From Chryseobacterium sp. MA9 (GTDB taxonomy: Bacteria; Bacteroidota; Bacteroidia; Flavobacteriales; Weeksellaceae), in NCBI RefSeq assembly GCF_024399315.1, contig NZ_CP075170.1, positions 1,116,001 to 1,180,000 on the forward strand: a DNA stretch of 64,000 bases, in the 5' to 3' direction. A program made the position numbers and the translations under genes. The notes below the pieces were generated by a model. It searched no databases, was not told the origin of the DNA, and saw only the letters and a program-made list of their open reading frames with translations. Position 1 is the stretch's first letter. Every line of letters starts with the position of its first letter. This document shows, one piece after another, positions 1-8,243 of this stretch.

Positions 1-807
1 TTAAGACTATTTCCTGCCTTATTAGTTGTACTTTTCCTTACCGTTTTGCTGGCACCCGCAGTTTATGAAAGTTCCGTTCCTTACTTACAGAACAAATCTG
101 TTTACACTTATATTCCTCAAAATTTAACCTTATTCTTCCGGCAAAAAGGTATTGACGGTGTTTTTGAAAACAATCCTTACAAACATAGCATCAATGGAAG
201 TTTATGGACCATATGCTACGAATTCAGTATGTATGTAATGGTCTCTTTGTTATTCTTTATCCGTAAAAAAGCTTTTGTAAAAACTGTTGTTATCCTATTA
301 TTTATCTCAAGCTATATCTTAACTATTTTTCAGCCTTATTTTCTATATGGAGTATTTGTGAAAATGGGACTAGGAAGTAATCATTTTTATAATCTGATGT
401 GCTTCTTTGCAGGTGGTATGGTATTGACTTATCTGAATATCAATAATAAAAAAACAGAAAATATCATCATCCTGCTTTCTTTTATCGTTCTTATCATCAG
501 TTTATATTTAAATATTTTCAAATATACCTGCTATATTACGCTGCCTTTACTGGTTATTCTTCTTGGTGAGAGATCTACCCGATATCTCAATAAAGTAGGA
601 GAAGTGATTGGAGACACATCTTACGGAATTTATATTTATTCTTTTCCGATACAGCAGGCGCTGATGTATTTTTTTAAGCTTGACACGGTTATGTTATTTA
701 TATTTTCATTACCACTTTCAATTCTCCTGGGATATATTTCCTGGCACCTGATTGAAAAGAAAGCATTAGGATATAAAGATTTATTTGCTAAAAAGGCTAT
801 TCAGTGA
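1..807 (+). CDS. Acyltransferase 3 family membrane protein (5' partial)
   Basis: The frame is open to the first base of the window, so the gene begins upstream and only about 268 C-terminal residues are present. The protein is a polytopic membrane protein with at least seven hydrophobic segments. The motif NGSLWTICYEF resembles the SLWTxxYE signature of OafA/YrhL-type acyltransferases, which acylate surface polysaccharides, peptidoglycan or lipids from the inner membrane. The catalytic His of the family would lie in the missing N-terminal part. An in-frame TTG at 46 is not a credible start because coding continues upstream. The stop codon sits in the loop of a bidirectional terminator. The family call is fairly safe; the substrate cannot be told. 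Confidence 0.85.
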   Translation, partial: LRLFPALLVVLFLTVLLAPAVYESSVPYLQNKSVYTYIPQNLTLFFRQKGIDGVFENNPYKHSINGSLWTICYEFSMYVMVSLLFFIRKKAFVKTVVILLFISSYILTIFQPYFLYGVFVKMGLGSNHFYNLMCFFAGGMVLTYLNINNKKTENIIILLSFIVLIISLYLNIFKYTCYITLPLLVILLGERSTRYLNKVGEVIGDTSYGIYIYSFPIQQALMYFFKLDTVMLFIFSLPLSILLGYISWHLIEKKALGYKDLFAKKAIQ

Positions 808-821
808 TGAATAGCCTTTTT
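790..821. terminator. Bidirectional terminator between convergent genes
   Basis: A perfect 14-bp inverted repeat (AAAAAGGCTATTCA at 790-803 and its complement at 808-821) with a GTGA loop. It has A-rich and T-rich flanks on both sides, so it can end both the acyltransferase gene and the convergent lipoprotein gene. It overlaps the acyltransferase stop codon. Confidence 0.85.
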
Positions 822-823
822 AT

Positions 824-1315
824 TTATTTCAATACTTTTAAGTATATTTTCTGAGGTTCGTTGCTTAGTTTCACGTTAGGAAACTGTTTGTCATAATCAA
901 TAAAAATATCCCCTTTTTCATCTGCTTTTCCGTTTCCGTCAGAGTCCCAGCTTATTGTTACATAATATTTTGCCGAAACTACAGGTTTTGGATTGATCTT
1001 GCTTTCAGCATCCTTGGGTACTGGCAGATCAATAGTGAATGGTACAGATTTCTGCTCATATTCTTTTTCTGTGATTAATGTAGCAGGAGCATCTGCCAGC
1101 TTTTCATCTGCTCCATATAAACTTACTTTAAGTTTTGGATTTTTAATTGTAAAATTCTCTGTTCCCGAAAATTCTATTTTAATATGATCAGAAGAAGCTT
1201 CTGCAGCTGAGGCAGCAGGAGCTGGATCTTCAGCAGTATTTTTCTTTACTGGCTTGGTACAGCTTGACAGCATCAATGTACCTGCTGCTACGAATAATAA
1301 AAGATGGTTTCTCAT
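824..1315 (-). CDS. Hypothetical lipoprotein
   Basis: A 163-residue protein with an N-terminal signal peptide ending in the lipobox LSSC (Cys about residue 19), so it is probably lipid-anchored in the envelope. The mature part starts with a Lys/Ala/Glu-rich linker followed by a globular domain rich in beta strands. The stretch SWDSDGNGKADEKGD resembles a calcium-binding DxDxNG loop, as in type I dockerin or EF-hand-like loops; whether it binds a metal is inference. No close family is recognised. It stands alone and converges on the upstream acyltransferase gene, sharing its terminator. Confidence 0.75.
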   Translation of the reverse strand: MRNHLLLFVAAGTLMLSSCTKPVKKNTAEDPAPAASAAEASSDHIKIEFSGTENFTIKNPKLKVSLYGADEKLADAPATLITEKEYEQKSVPFTIDLPVPKDAESKINPKPVVSAKYYVTISWDSDGNGKADEKGDIFIDYDKQFPNVKLSNEPQKIYLKVLK

Positions 1316-1394
1316 TTGTTCTTTATTTTGTTACTATTAATTATATATTTCACTGATTGTAGATAACAAATTCTATACCTTAACTCTTACTATC

Positions 1395-1748
1395 TTATAA
1401 GGAATTTACTGCATTCTGAGCCTTCTTTGTCAAGGATTGAAAAACCAAATCATAGGAATGATCAATGAGTTTAAAGATCAGATCTCTTTTCAGGCCATCT
1501 GCTGTTACAGAATTCCAATGGGTTTTATTCATGTGATAAGCCCCTGTGATCTGAGGATACTTTTCACGGAGCTCTGCACTCCATTCGGGATCTGTTTTTA
1601 CATTAATCGCTAACGGTTGTCTTTCAAGCCCCATCAGTAAAAACATTTTGGTATCTACTTTCAAAACAAGGGTCTCATTATCAAACGGAAAGCTTTCCGT
1701 AACTCCTTTTTTGGCAAGACAGTAATCTAAAATTTCGTTGGCATCCAT
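1395..1748 (-). CDS. MmcQ/YjbR family protein
   Basis: A 117-residue protein of the MmcQ/YjbR (CyaY-like fold) family, usually called DNA-binding though the biochemical role is poorly settled. Family marks that are visible: the N-terminal LDYCLAKKGVTESFPFD segment, the central KVDTKMFLLM strand, and the conserved HMNKTHWNSV motif followed by a C-terminal helix with LIDHSYDLV. Length is normal for the family. Soluble, with no signal peptide. It is monocistronic by appearance, with an AT-rich gap on both sides. Confidence 0.85.
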   Translation of the reverse strand: MDANEILDYCLAKKGVTESFPFDNETLVLKVDTKMFLLMGLERQPLAINVKTDPEWSAELREKYPQITGAYHMNKTHWNSVTADGLKRDLIFKLIDHSYDLVFQSLTKKAQNAVNSL

Positions 1749-1873
1749 ATCAAATATAAGTAATGAGTGATCAATAATTAGTAATGATTAAATGATATCT
1801 GATATAATTCTTTAATCTTTGATTCAAATTTAGTAAATTTAAGAAAGAAATAATCTCACAAATCACAATTATT

Positions 1874-2530
1874 ATGAAAGCTCTGGTAATAGGTGCTACA
1901 GGCGCCACGGGAAAAGATCTGGTACATCAGTTACTCAATGACACAGAGTTTGATGAAGTTGATATTTTTGTTAGAAAACCTGTTGATATTCAGAACGAGA
2001 GGCTTAAGGTTCATGTTGTGAATTTTGAAAAGCCTGAAGAATGGAAAGATATGGTGAAGGGAGATGTGGCATTTTCGTGCCTGGGAACCACTTTAAAGGA
2101 TGCAGGAAGTAAGGAAGCCCAAAAGAAAGTAGACTTCGATTATCAGTATGAATTTGCAAAAGCAGCAAGAGAAAATGATGTGGAAGATTATATTCTGGTA
2201 TCAGCCTATGGTGCAAATCCGCAATCAAAGATTTTCTATTCCAAAATGAAAGGTGAGCTGGAAGAAGCTGTAAAGCTGCTGCATTTCAATAAAATTACTA
2301 TTTTCAAACCGGGAATGCTTGAACGAAAAGATTCTGAAAGAACCGGAGAAGTATTGGGAAGCCGCATTATCAAATTTGCTAATAAATTGGGGCTATTAGA
2401 AAGCCAAAAGCCTCTACCCACCAATATTCTGGCAAAAGCAATGATCAAATCTTCAAAAATAAAAAGTAACGGATACTCCAGTATAAAGCTTGGAAATATT
2501 TTCTGTTTTGCGGAGAAAACTAATGAATAA
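1874..2530 (+). CDS. NAD(P)H-binding Rossmann-fold oxidoreductase (TIP30/HTATIP2-like)
   Basis: A 218-residue atypical short-chain dehydrogenase. The N-terminal nucleotide-binding motif GATGATGKDL (residues about 7-16) follows the GxxGxxG pattern. FSCLGTT near residue 69 corresponds to the strand-4 loop, and the SAYGANPQSKIFYSKMKGELE segment carries the YxxxK active-site pair (YSKMK). This arrangement is characteristic of the HTATIP2/TIP30-like group and related NAD(P)-binding proteins. The substrate is unknown. It is one of the few plus-strand genes here and converges on the ADP-ribosylglycohydrolase gene with a gap of only 4 bases. Confidence 0.85.
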   Translation: MKALVIGATGATGKDLVHQLLNDTEFDEVDIFVRKPVDIQNERLKVHVVNFEKPEEWKDMVKGDVAFSCLGTTLKDAGSKEAQKKVDFDYQYEFAKAARENDVEDYILVSAYGANPQSKIFYSKMKGELEEAVKLLHFNKITIFKPGMLERKDSERTGEVLGSRIIKFANKLGLLESQKPLPTNILAKAMIKSSKIKSNGYSSIKLGNIFCFAEKTNE

Positions 2531-2534
2531 TATT

Positions 2535-3440
2535 TCAACTAATTTTCTGTTTTGTTGCATCAATAATCTGCGTGATCCATTTGTAATACGGTAATTTTTT
2601 AAGTTTTAAAATTAATTCATAAGGAATATTTTCAGTTCCGATCAATGTTCCCGCAATTTGTCCGGCAATTGAAGCGTTCGTATCAGTATCTCCTCCAGAG
2701 CTGATAATTTGTTTAAACATTTCTTCCAGACCTAAATCAATAATTTTAGTTGAACAGTAAATTGCGAAAGGAACAGAATTAACAACATAGCCATTATTGC
2801 CCAATTTTGATATTTCTGAAATTGAAGAATTATTTCCTGTAGAATTAATTTCGATTAATCTATCTCTTACATTTGTATCAGGGATTTCCGGAATAATAAT
2901 ATCAAAAAGATTATTGCTTCCATTCCAATCAGAATTGAGGATTGCTTTTATAGAGAGAAAAACCGCCAAAGCTCCAGAAAAGGCTTCATCATTTCTGTGT
3001 GTTATTTTACACGCTTCGTAAATATCTTGCCTTGTAATTTCTGAAAAAAAAGCAAAAGGAGCAATTCTCATCGCTCCTCCATTTCCTGCAGCAAACTCTC
3101 CAATTCGTCCAGCCTGATTCCAATGAATACCGGCTTCTGTATCTAAAATTGCCTTAAGTGTAGAAGCGCCAATCCCTGTTAATTTGTTGCTTCTGTAGTA
3201 TTCTATAAATTTGTTGATAAGATTTTCAGGAGTAAAACTACCCTCAGACAAAACTTCACAAGTTGCCAAAGTCATTTGTGTATCATCCGTAATACCCCAG
3301 ACTCTTCGCTTTATGTTTTTTTTTCCTAAATAATAAATCTGTGAATCATCGGTTTCAACTTCATTTTCATAGCTGCTTCCCCACGCATCTCCAATTGCTC
3401 CGCTAATGATACAAGCTTCAAACCGATCCAAAGAATCCAT
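2535..3440 (-). CDS. ADP-ribosylglycohydrolase family protein
   Basis: A 301-residue protein of the ADP-ribosyl-[dinitrogenase reductase] hydrolase (DraG/ARH) fold. It has the N-terminal GAIGDAWGSSYE motif, the metal-ligand motif TDDTQMT (about residues 51-57), and the C-terminal GGDTDTNASIAG motif, whose Asp and Thr residues bind the second magnesium ion. All catalytic acidic motifs are present, so an active hydrolase removing ADP-ribose from a protein or small molecule is likely. No ADP-ribosyltransferase or toxin gene is adjacent, so the target is unknown. The start lies 11 bases from the stop of the glutathione peroxidase upstream end, suggesting possible co-transcription. Confidence 0.9.
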   Translation of the reverse strand: MDSLDRFEACIISGAIGDAWGSSYENEVETDDSQIYYLGKKNIKRRVWGITDDTQMTLATCEVLSEGSFTPENLINKFIEYYRSNKLTGIGASTLKAILDTEAGIHWNQAGRIGEFAAGNGGAMRIAPFAFFSEITRQDIYEACKITHRNDEAFSGALAVFLSIKAILNSDWNGSNNLFDIIIPEIPDTNVRDRLIEINSTGNNSSISEISKLGNNGYVVNSVPFAIYCSTKIIDLGLEEMFKQIISSGGDTDTNASIAGQIAGTLIGTENIPYELILKLKKLPYYKWITQIIDATKQKIS

Positions 3441-3451
3441 GTAATAATTTA

Positions 3452-4027
3452 TTATTTCAGATATTTTGTAATAGCCTCATCTGTAGGCTTTGTAGTACTT
3501 ACAAAAGAATCAATCAGTTTTCCGTTTTCGTCAACCAGAAATTTGGTAAAATTCCAAAGAATGGTTGTGTTTTTTACTCCGTTTAATTCCTGTTCTGTTA
3601 AATACTTGAAGATTGGAGCTGTGTCATCTCCTTTCACAGAAACTTTAGCAGCCAAAGGGAATGTCACTCCGTAATTTTTCTGGCAGAAAGCGCCAATTTC
3701 GGTATTGGTTCCAGGCTCTTGTCCTCCAAAATTATTGGCAGGGAATCCTACTACAACCAGTTTATCTTTATATTCCTCATATACCTTTTCAAGATCAGCA
3801 TACTGAGGGGTAAACCCACATTCTGAAGCGGTATTGACAATCAGGATTTTTTTTCCTTTGAAATCTGCAAAATTGATTTCTTTCCCGTCAAGACTTTCTA
3901 CTTTGAAGTCATATATTGTTTTTCCCATAAGTTCAATGGTTTTGGCTTTAGAAATTTCACTTTTTTGATTGGTGCAGCTTTGCAGGAATGCTATACAAGA
4001 AAGCAGCAGTAAAAAAATATTTTTCAT
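3452..4027 (-). CDS. Glutathione peroxidase-family lipoprotein
   Basis: A 191-residue thiol peroxidase of the glutathione peroxidase family with an N-terminal signal peptide and lipobox LQSC (Cys18), so it probably acts at the periplasmic membrane face. The catalytic site is intact: Cys70 in NTASECGFT, Gln in FPANNFGGQEPG, and Trp/Asn in ILWNFTKF. The active residue is Cys, not selenocysteine. Such bacterial enzymes generally use thioredoxin-like reductants to reduce hydroperoxides. The gene follows the ADP-ribosylglycohydrolase gene closely on the same strand. Family assignment is secure; the physiological reductant is inferred. Confidence 0.92.
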   Translation of the reverse strand: MKNIFLLLLSCIAFLQSCTNQKSEISKAKTIELMGKTIYDFKVESLDGKEINFADFKGKKILIVNTASECGFTPQYADLEKVYEEYKDKLVVVGFPANNFGGQEPGTNTEIGAFCQKNYGVTFPLAAKVSVKGDDTAPIFKYLTEQELNGVKNTTILWNFTKFLVDENGKLIDSFVSTTKPTDEAITKYLK

Positions 4028-4062
4028 TTTTTATCATTTTGTGCAGCCGGGCTGCAGTTGAA

Positions 4063-4725
4063 TTAAAACTTAAAAATGTTAGCCGGAAAAACTTTGTTGA
4101 TTTCTACTTTGTTAAGTAACATCACATAATCTCCGTCTTTTTTGGTACTGGAAGATTCAATTCTGAAAGGCATGATAATATTTCCTACTTTTTTATAGTC
4201 AGAATATATCAGGGTTTCATCTTTTTTCACTTCTTTCAAAAGCATATAAGTCTTTGTATCAAAATAATACATATTCTTATTGACATTTTTGGTAAGCTCC
4301 ACTTTGTGACAGTAGATGTCTCCTACTTTTTCTTTTCCAAGGTATTTGGCATCAAAACCTTTATTTTCCCAATCAATGAAGTCATTATCAAAACTTTCCG
4401 GTACATATTCAGGATATTCCTGTAGTTTATTGGCGGCATAGTTCATTGCATATCCTTTTGTCCCGTCAAAACCTTCAATCGCGGTTTCTTTTCCTCCGGT
4501 AGTAATCAATGTTTTAGTAAGATTTGGACGTTGTTGAAAAATTCTTATCGGATACTCATCTTTGATTCCCAATACTACTTTTCCCTGAAGTAATACTGAA
4601 TTCAGCAATTTCCAATTGGTTAACCCTCCGGATAATTCAATGTTTTTGTCTATAATTTCCTTTGCGGTCTGCGCAAATGTCATATGCGAAAATATCAGTC
4701 CAAATACTAATAATAACTTCTTCAT
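4063..4725 (-). CDS. Outer-membrane lipoprotein-sorting-like periplasmic protein
   Basis: A 220-residue protein with a cleavable signal peptide (signal ends near TFAQ, residues 16-19). The mature region starts with the AKEIIDKNIELSGG helix and continues as a beta-rich domain with a DGTKGYAMNY segment and the YYFDTKTYMLLKE strand pair. This pattern is seen in Bacteroidota proteins annotated as LolA-like or outer-membrane lipoprotein-sorting proteins. It is likely periplasmic and may bind a lipid or lipoprotein. A good TTTG/TAnnTTTG promoter lies just upstream, so it begins its own transcript, which may continue through the peroxidase gene 35 bases downstream. Confidence 0.7.
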   Translation of the reverse strand: MKKLLLVFGLIFSHMTFAQTAKEIIDKNIELSGGLTNWKLLNSVLLQGKVVLGIKDEYPIRIFQQRPNLTKTLITTGGKETAIEGFDGTKGYAMNYAANKLQEYPEYVPESFDNDFIDWENKGFDAKYLGKEKVGDIYCHKVELTKNVNKNMYYFDTKTYMLLKEVKKDETLIYSDYKKVGNIIMPFRIESSSTKKDGDYVMLLNKVEINKVFPANIFKF

Positions 4726-4743
4726 TAATTTTATTTATAAATT

Positions 4744-4775
4744 CAAATATAGGGGGATTTATATGAAATTGCAAA
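4744..4775 (-). promoter_or_regulatory. Bacteroidota-type promoter for the LolA-like gene
   Basis: On the minus strand, -33 TTTG (4772-4775) is separated by 20 bases from -7 TATATTTG (4744-4751), matching the Bacteroidota TTTG-N19-21-TAnnTTTG consensus. The predicted transcript start is about 12 bases before the start codon. Confidence 0.6.
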
Positions 4776-4815
4776 AAGGAGAAAAGTGAATCTGCTTTTT
4801 TACTTCCTGCAATTT

Positions 4816-5538
4816 TTAAATCAGCTTTCTGGCTTTCTCAAGATCTTCCGGAGTATCAATGCCTACTCCTACGAAGTTGGTTTCTATCATTTTGATCTTC
4901 ATTCCATATTCCAGATAGCGGATACATTCAATTTTTTCGGATATTTCCAATGGTTTCATTTCCAGTTTTGAAAACTGTAATAGCGCTTCTTTCCTGAAAG
5001 CATATACCCCAATATGTTTAAAATAGTTTATATCATAGGAAACTTCCCTGTGAAAAGGAATTACAGAGCGGCTGAAATACAAAGCAAAACCATTGTTATC
5101 TGTAATAACTTTTACATTATTAGGGTTTTCAACTTCCTCTTTTTCATGTAGCTGTATTTTTAAAGAAGCTAAAGAGATTTCCTGCTGATCATCATGCTTA
5201 AAAACTTCGATCAGCTGACGTAAAGGTTCCAGTTTCAAGAAAGGTTCATCTCCCTGAACATTGATCACGATATCACAGTCAATATTCTGTACAGCTTCAG
5301 CAATACGGTCGCTTCCGGTCTCGTGCTGCCCTGTCATTACGGCTTTTCCTCCGTTTTTTACGATTTCATCAAGAATAATTTCGGAGTCTGTAGCAACAAA
5401 TACTTCATCAAACAGCCCGGTTTCCACTACGTTTTGATAAGTGGTAGTAATAACGGTTTTTTCTCCTAAAATCTGCATTAATTTCCCTGGAAAACGACTT
5501 GCTTCGTAACGTGCAGGGATGACAGCGATTATTTTCAT
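4816..5538 (-). CDS. kdsB: 3-deoxy-manno-octulosonate cytidylyltransferase
   Basis: A 240-residue CMP-Kdo synthetase, the cytosolic enzyme that activates Kdo with CTP for lipopolysaccharide inner-core synthesis. Visible marks: the nucleotide-binding N-terminus [15 protein letters not shown] with conserved Arg and Lys, [14 protein letters not shown], the NVQGDEPF metal-binding motif, and the C-terminal [13 protein letters not shown] signature. Length is typical. The motif order and conservation make this a confident call. No other Kdo gene is adjacent, so regulation with the rest of the pathway is not apparent. Confidence 0.97.
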   Translation of the reverse strand: MKIIAVIPARYEASRFPGKLMQILGEKTVITTTYQNVVETGLFDEVFVATDSEIILDEIVKNGGKAVMTGQHETGSDRIAEAVQNIDCDIVINVQGDEPFLKLEPLRQLIEVFKHDDQQEISLASLKIQLHEKEEVENPNNVKVITDNNGFALYFSRSVIPFHREVSYDINYFKHIGVYAFRKEALLQFSKLEMKPLEISEKIECIRYLEYGMKIKMIETNFVGVGIDTPEDLEKARKLI

Positions 5539-5679
5539 TCAGTAAAAATATTAAGTAATTCTCTTTAATTCAACAGGTTTCATCTCAGCATTTTCAAAAG
5601 CTGTAATGATCCTTCTATCTTGAGATCAAATGTAGTGAAAAGTATCTTATTTACTCTACAAAACAGAGATTTCAACGGC

Positions 5680-6648
5680 TTAAAAAGAGAGTTTTACGCC
5701 TACCATATTATATTCCCATTGGCGGGATGCCGTAAAGTTGAGATTATATTTTGTTTTTCCTATGGTTCCTTCTGATGAAGTATATCTGCTTTTTGATATT
5801 GTTTTTCCTATAAAATATCCCATTAATAAAGCCAGCGGGTAATCTGAAGCCCAGTGAACTTTACTTTGCATCATCTGAAAACATAAGGCTCCCGCTAAGG
5901 TGTACCCTACCGGTTTTATCCATTTTGCATCCGGATAATTGTCTGCTATCACGGTGATTCCGGCCATAAAGGTTGTTAAGTGTCCGGATGGCATTGCATC
6001 GTAATTTGAGGTATTTTTTCCAAATTCTGAAAAGCTTGGAAAAGGATTCCATGCACCTCCTTTATTACCGTTTATCTCTGCAATAAAAGGGCTTTCTCTT
6101 CCGGTAATTCTTTTAGTGGTTTGGGTGAAAACTCCGGAAAGAATTAAACTTTCCATCAAACCACTCGCTGTAGCCTGTGCTCTATAATCATTTTTAATCA
6201 AACCATATGTTCCAAAACCAATTCCCAGCAAAACCAGTGTGGAACCATTTCCAATCAGATATAAAGTAGAGCCAATATCTTTAGGGATTTTAAAAACACC
6301 ACCTATTTTGTTGTAGTTATTATCTTTATCCATTCCCCATCTTTCTCCCAATTCTCTTGAATTATCAATCAGTTTCTGGTCAAATGGTAATAGAATTAAA
6401 GTTGCTGCAACAGCCCCTCCCAGATAATAAGCATGGTCTTTGGCAACAAAATCTTTATTGGTATTGATAAAGTTTCTGGGCAATTTGGTTACAAAATCTA
6501 ATAATTTGGGCTTGGAATAAGTTCTGACAGAACCGTCTTTCAAGGTATAAGTCTGTACTTTTGGCAGATCTTTTACCTTCAATGTGTCCACTTCTTGTGA
6601 GCATGCCAGTATTGAAACTGGTAAGAGTAGAAATCTCAGTTTTTTCAT
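5680..6648 (-). CDS. PAP2-family phosphatase with outer-membrane-like C-terminus
   Basis: A 322-residue protein with an N-terminal signal sequence (Cys at residue 16 in the ILAC context may be a lipobox). The three phosphatidic acid phosphatase type 2 motifs are present: KRITGRESP, the PSGH motif near residue 220, and SKVHWASDYP with the catalytic His. Several hydrophobic segments separate them. The last ~40 residues look like amphipathic strands ending in Phe, as in outer-membrane beta-barrel proteins. It probably dephosphorylates a lipid or isoprenyl phosphate in the envelope. A strong promoter lies upstream and the gene appears monocistronic. Confidence 0.88.
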   Translation of the reverse strand: MKKLRFLLLPVSILACSQEVDTLKVKDLPKVQTYTLKDGSVRTYSKPKLLDFVTKLPRNFINTNKDFVAKDHAYYLGGAVAATLILLPFDQKLIDNSRELGERWGMDKDNNYNKIGGVFKIPKDIGSTLYLIGNGSTLVLLGIGFGTYGLIKNDYRAQATASGLMESLILSGVFTQTTKRITGRESPFIAEINGNKGGAWNPFPSFSEFGKNTSNYDAMPSGHLTTFMAGITVIADNYPDAKWIKPVGYTLAGALCFQMMQSKVHWASDYPLALLMGYFIGKTISKSRYTSSEGTIGKTKYNLNFTASRQWEYNMVGVKLSF

Positions 6649-6691
6649 CGTGCAATTTTCGACTTTATTATATTTAGGTGTGTAAAAGCCC

Positions 6692-6723
6692 CAAAGGTAA
6701 TTCCTAGATGAGTGTTGTACAAA
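6692..6723 (-). promoter_or_regulatory. Bacteroidota-type promoter for the PAP2 gene
   Basis: On the minus strand, -33 TTTG (6720-6723), a 20-base spacer, and -7 TACCTTTG (6692-6699). This is an exact match to TTTG-N19-21-TAnnTTTG. The predicted 5' leader is roughly 35-40 bases. Confidence 0.65.
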
Positions 6724-6813
6724 GTGGTTATTTAACTTTTAATATTTATTTAATTTTTTGATAAATTGGCATAACATCACTTTCTGGAAAACGTCATGGT
6801 TGTATATAAAAAA

Positions 6814-6894
6814 GCTTCGACTCCGCCTAGCGTGACATTATTGCTAATACTAAATGAAATATTGTAACGATGTCATGCCGAACAGAGTCGAAGC
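6814..6894. repeat. Interrupted palindromic repeat (GCTTCGACTC ... GAGTCGAAGC)
   Basis: The arms GCTTCGACTC (6814-6823) and GAGTCGAAGC (6885-6894) are perfect complements. An inner pair TGACA/TGTCA (6833-6837 and 6871-6875) continues the stem. The element lies just past the aminotransferase stop codon and could act as its terminator or be a copy of a dispersed palindromic repeat. No other copy is visible in this window. Confidence 0.6.
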
Positions 6895-6912
6895 ATATAT
6901 TATATCTGAAGA

Positions 6913-8166
6913 CTACTTTAAGTTGTTCAAAGCACTTTCCAGTTTTGGAAGCATTACTTTGATCTCATCTGTAGCCAATCCTCCTACAGAAGCACGGAAC
7001 CAAGGTTCAGATTTGTCTTCTCCGAAGGCTGAGAACGGTACTAAAGCCACTCCTGCTTCATTAATCAGGTAGAATACAAGGTCTGAAGAGTTTTCGATAA
7101 CAGCTCCATCCGGTTTTGTTTTTCCAATATAGTTTAACTTAATGGTAAGATAAAGAGCTCCCATCGGTTCGATACTGTCTACTGAAAGTCCTTTTCCTTT
7201 TAAATCCTGAACTCCGTTGTGAAGAACTTTTAGGCTTTCTTCAAGTTTAGCCTTAAAATCATTAACGAAAGTATTTACATTCTCCGGATTTTCATAGAAT
7301 TTAGCAGTTGCTTCCTGTTCCGGTTTTGGTGCCCATGCTCCAACGTGTGTAAGAAGCGCCTTCATTTTATCCAGGATATGAGCAGGCCCGAATCCCCATC
7401 CAACACGTACTCCTGTTGCTGCAAGGCATTTTGAAATACCGTCGATATAGATGGTATAATCTTTCATTTCAGGGAAAAGAGAAACTGGATCTACGTGCTC
7501 AGCTCCAAAAGTAAGGCAAGAATAGATCTGGTCATACATTAAGTATAAAGGTTTTTCGTCTGCTCCTCTTTTTTTGTTTTCAGCAATTACCAGTTCGCAA
7601 ATCTCTGAAAGCTGCTCTTTTGTAAACATTGTTCCTGTAGGGTTCAATGGTGAGCAAAGTGCTAGTAATACTGCTCCATCCAAATGCGGTCTTAAATCAT
7701 CTGCAGTTGGAAGGAAGTTGGTTTCAGGTTTTGTTTTCACTTCTACAGCGTTGGCTGAAGTAAGGTAAGCATAGTGATTGTTGTTCCATGATGGTGTAGG
7801 ATATACTACTTTATCTCCTTCGTCTACAATGGTTTTGTATACGGCATAGATCAAAGGTCTTGATCCTGCAGTAATCAGAATATCGTTAGGAGAATAATCA
7901 AGATTCCATCTTTTTTTAAGGTCTTTGGAAACTTCCTTTCTTAAAGATAAAAGTCCGTTTGCAGGCGGATAGTTCGTCAAATTATTCTGATATGCTTTCT
8001 GAATCTCTTCCTTCAGCAATGCCGGAATAGGATAGATATTAGAATTCAGATCACCAATAGTAAGATTGGCAATTTCCGCTCCTTTTGCTTTTAGATCATT
8101 TACTTCGTTACCAATTTTTACAATTTCAGAACCGATCAGGTTCGCTGCTAATTTTGAAACTTTCAC
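6913..8166 (-). CDS. Class I/II pyridoxal-phosphate aminotransferase
   Basis: A 417-residue fold-type I aminotransferase related to aspartate aminotransferases. Recognisable PLP-site elements: AGSRPLIYA (phosphate-binding loop, ~100-108), the SPLNPTGT motif with Asn175, DQIY with Asp212 and Tyr215, the Schiff-base Lys246 in DGISKCLA, and the Arg of VRVGWGFG. The start used is GTG, as no ATG is close; the N-terminal MKVSKLAANLIGSEI is coherent. The amino-acid substrate cannot be fixed from sequence; aspartate or another small substrate is plausible. It lies about 80 bases downstream of the phosphohexomutase gene on the same strand. Confidence 0.9.
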   Translation of the reverse strand: MKVSKLAANLIGSEIVKIGNEVNDLKAKGAEIANLTIGDLNSNIYPIPALLKEEIQKAYQNNLTNYPPANGLLSLRKEVSKDLKKRWNLDYSPNDILITAGSRPLIYAVYKTIVDEGDKVVYPTPSWNNNHYAYLTSANAVEVKTKPETNFLPTADDLRPHLDGAVLLALCSPLNPTGTMFTKEQLSEICELVIAENKKRGADEKPLYLMYDQIYSCLTFGAEHVDPVSLFPEMKDYTIYIDGISKCLAATGVRVGWGFGPAHILDKMKALLTHVGAWAPKPEQEATAKFYENPENVNTFVNDFKAKLEESLKVLHNGVQDLKGKGLSVDSIEPMGALYLTIKLNYIGKTKPDGAVIENSSDLVFYLINEAGVALVPFSAFGEDKSEPWFRASVGGLATDEIKVMLPKLESALNNLK

Positions 8167-8243
8167 TTTTTCTTATTTTAAATTTATATTATCGTTCTCC
8201 ATGAATCTTCTCATATTTTTTGATCTATGGTGTTTTCAGAGTA

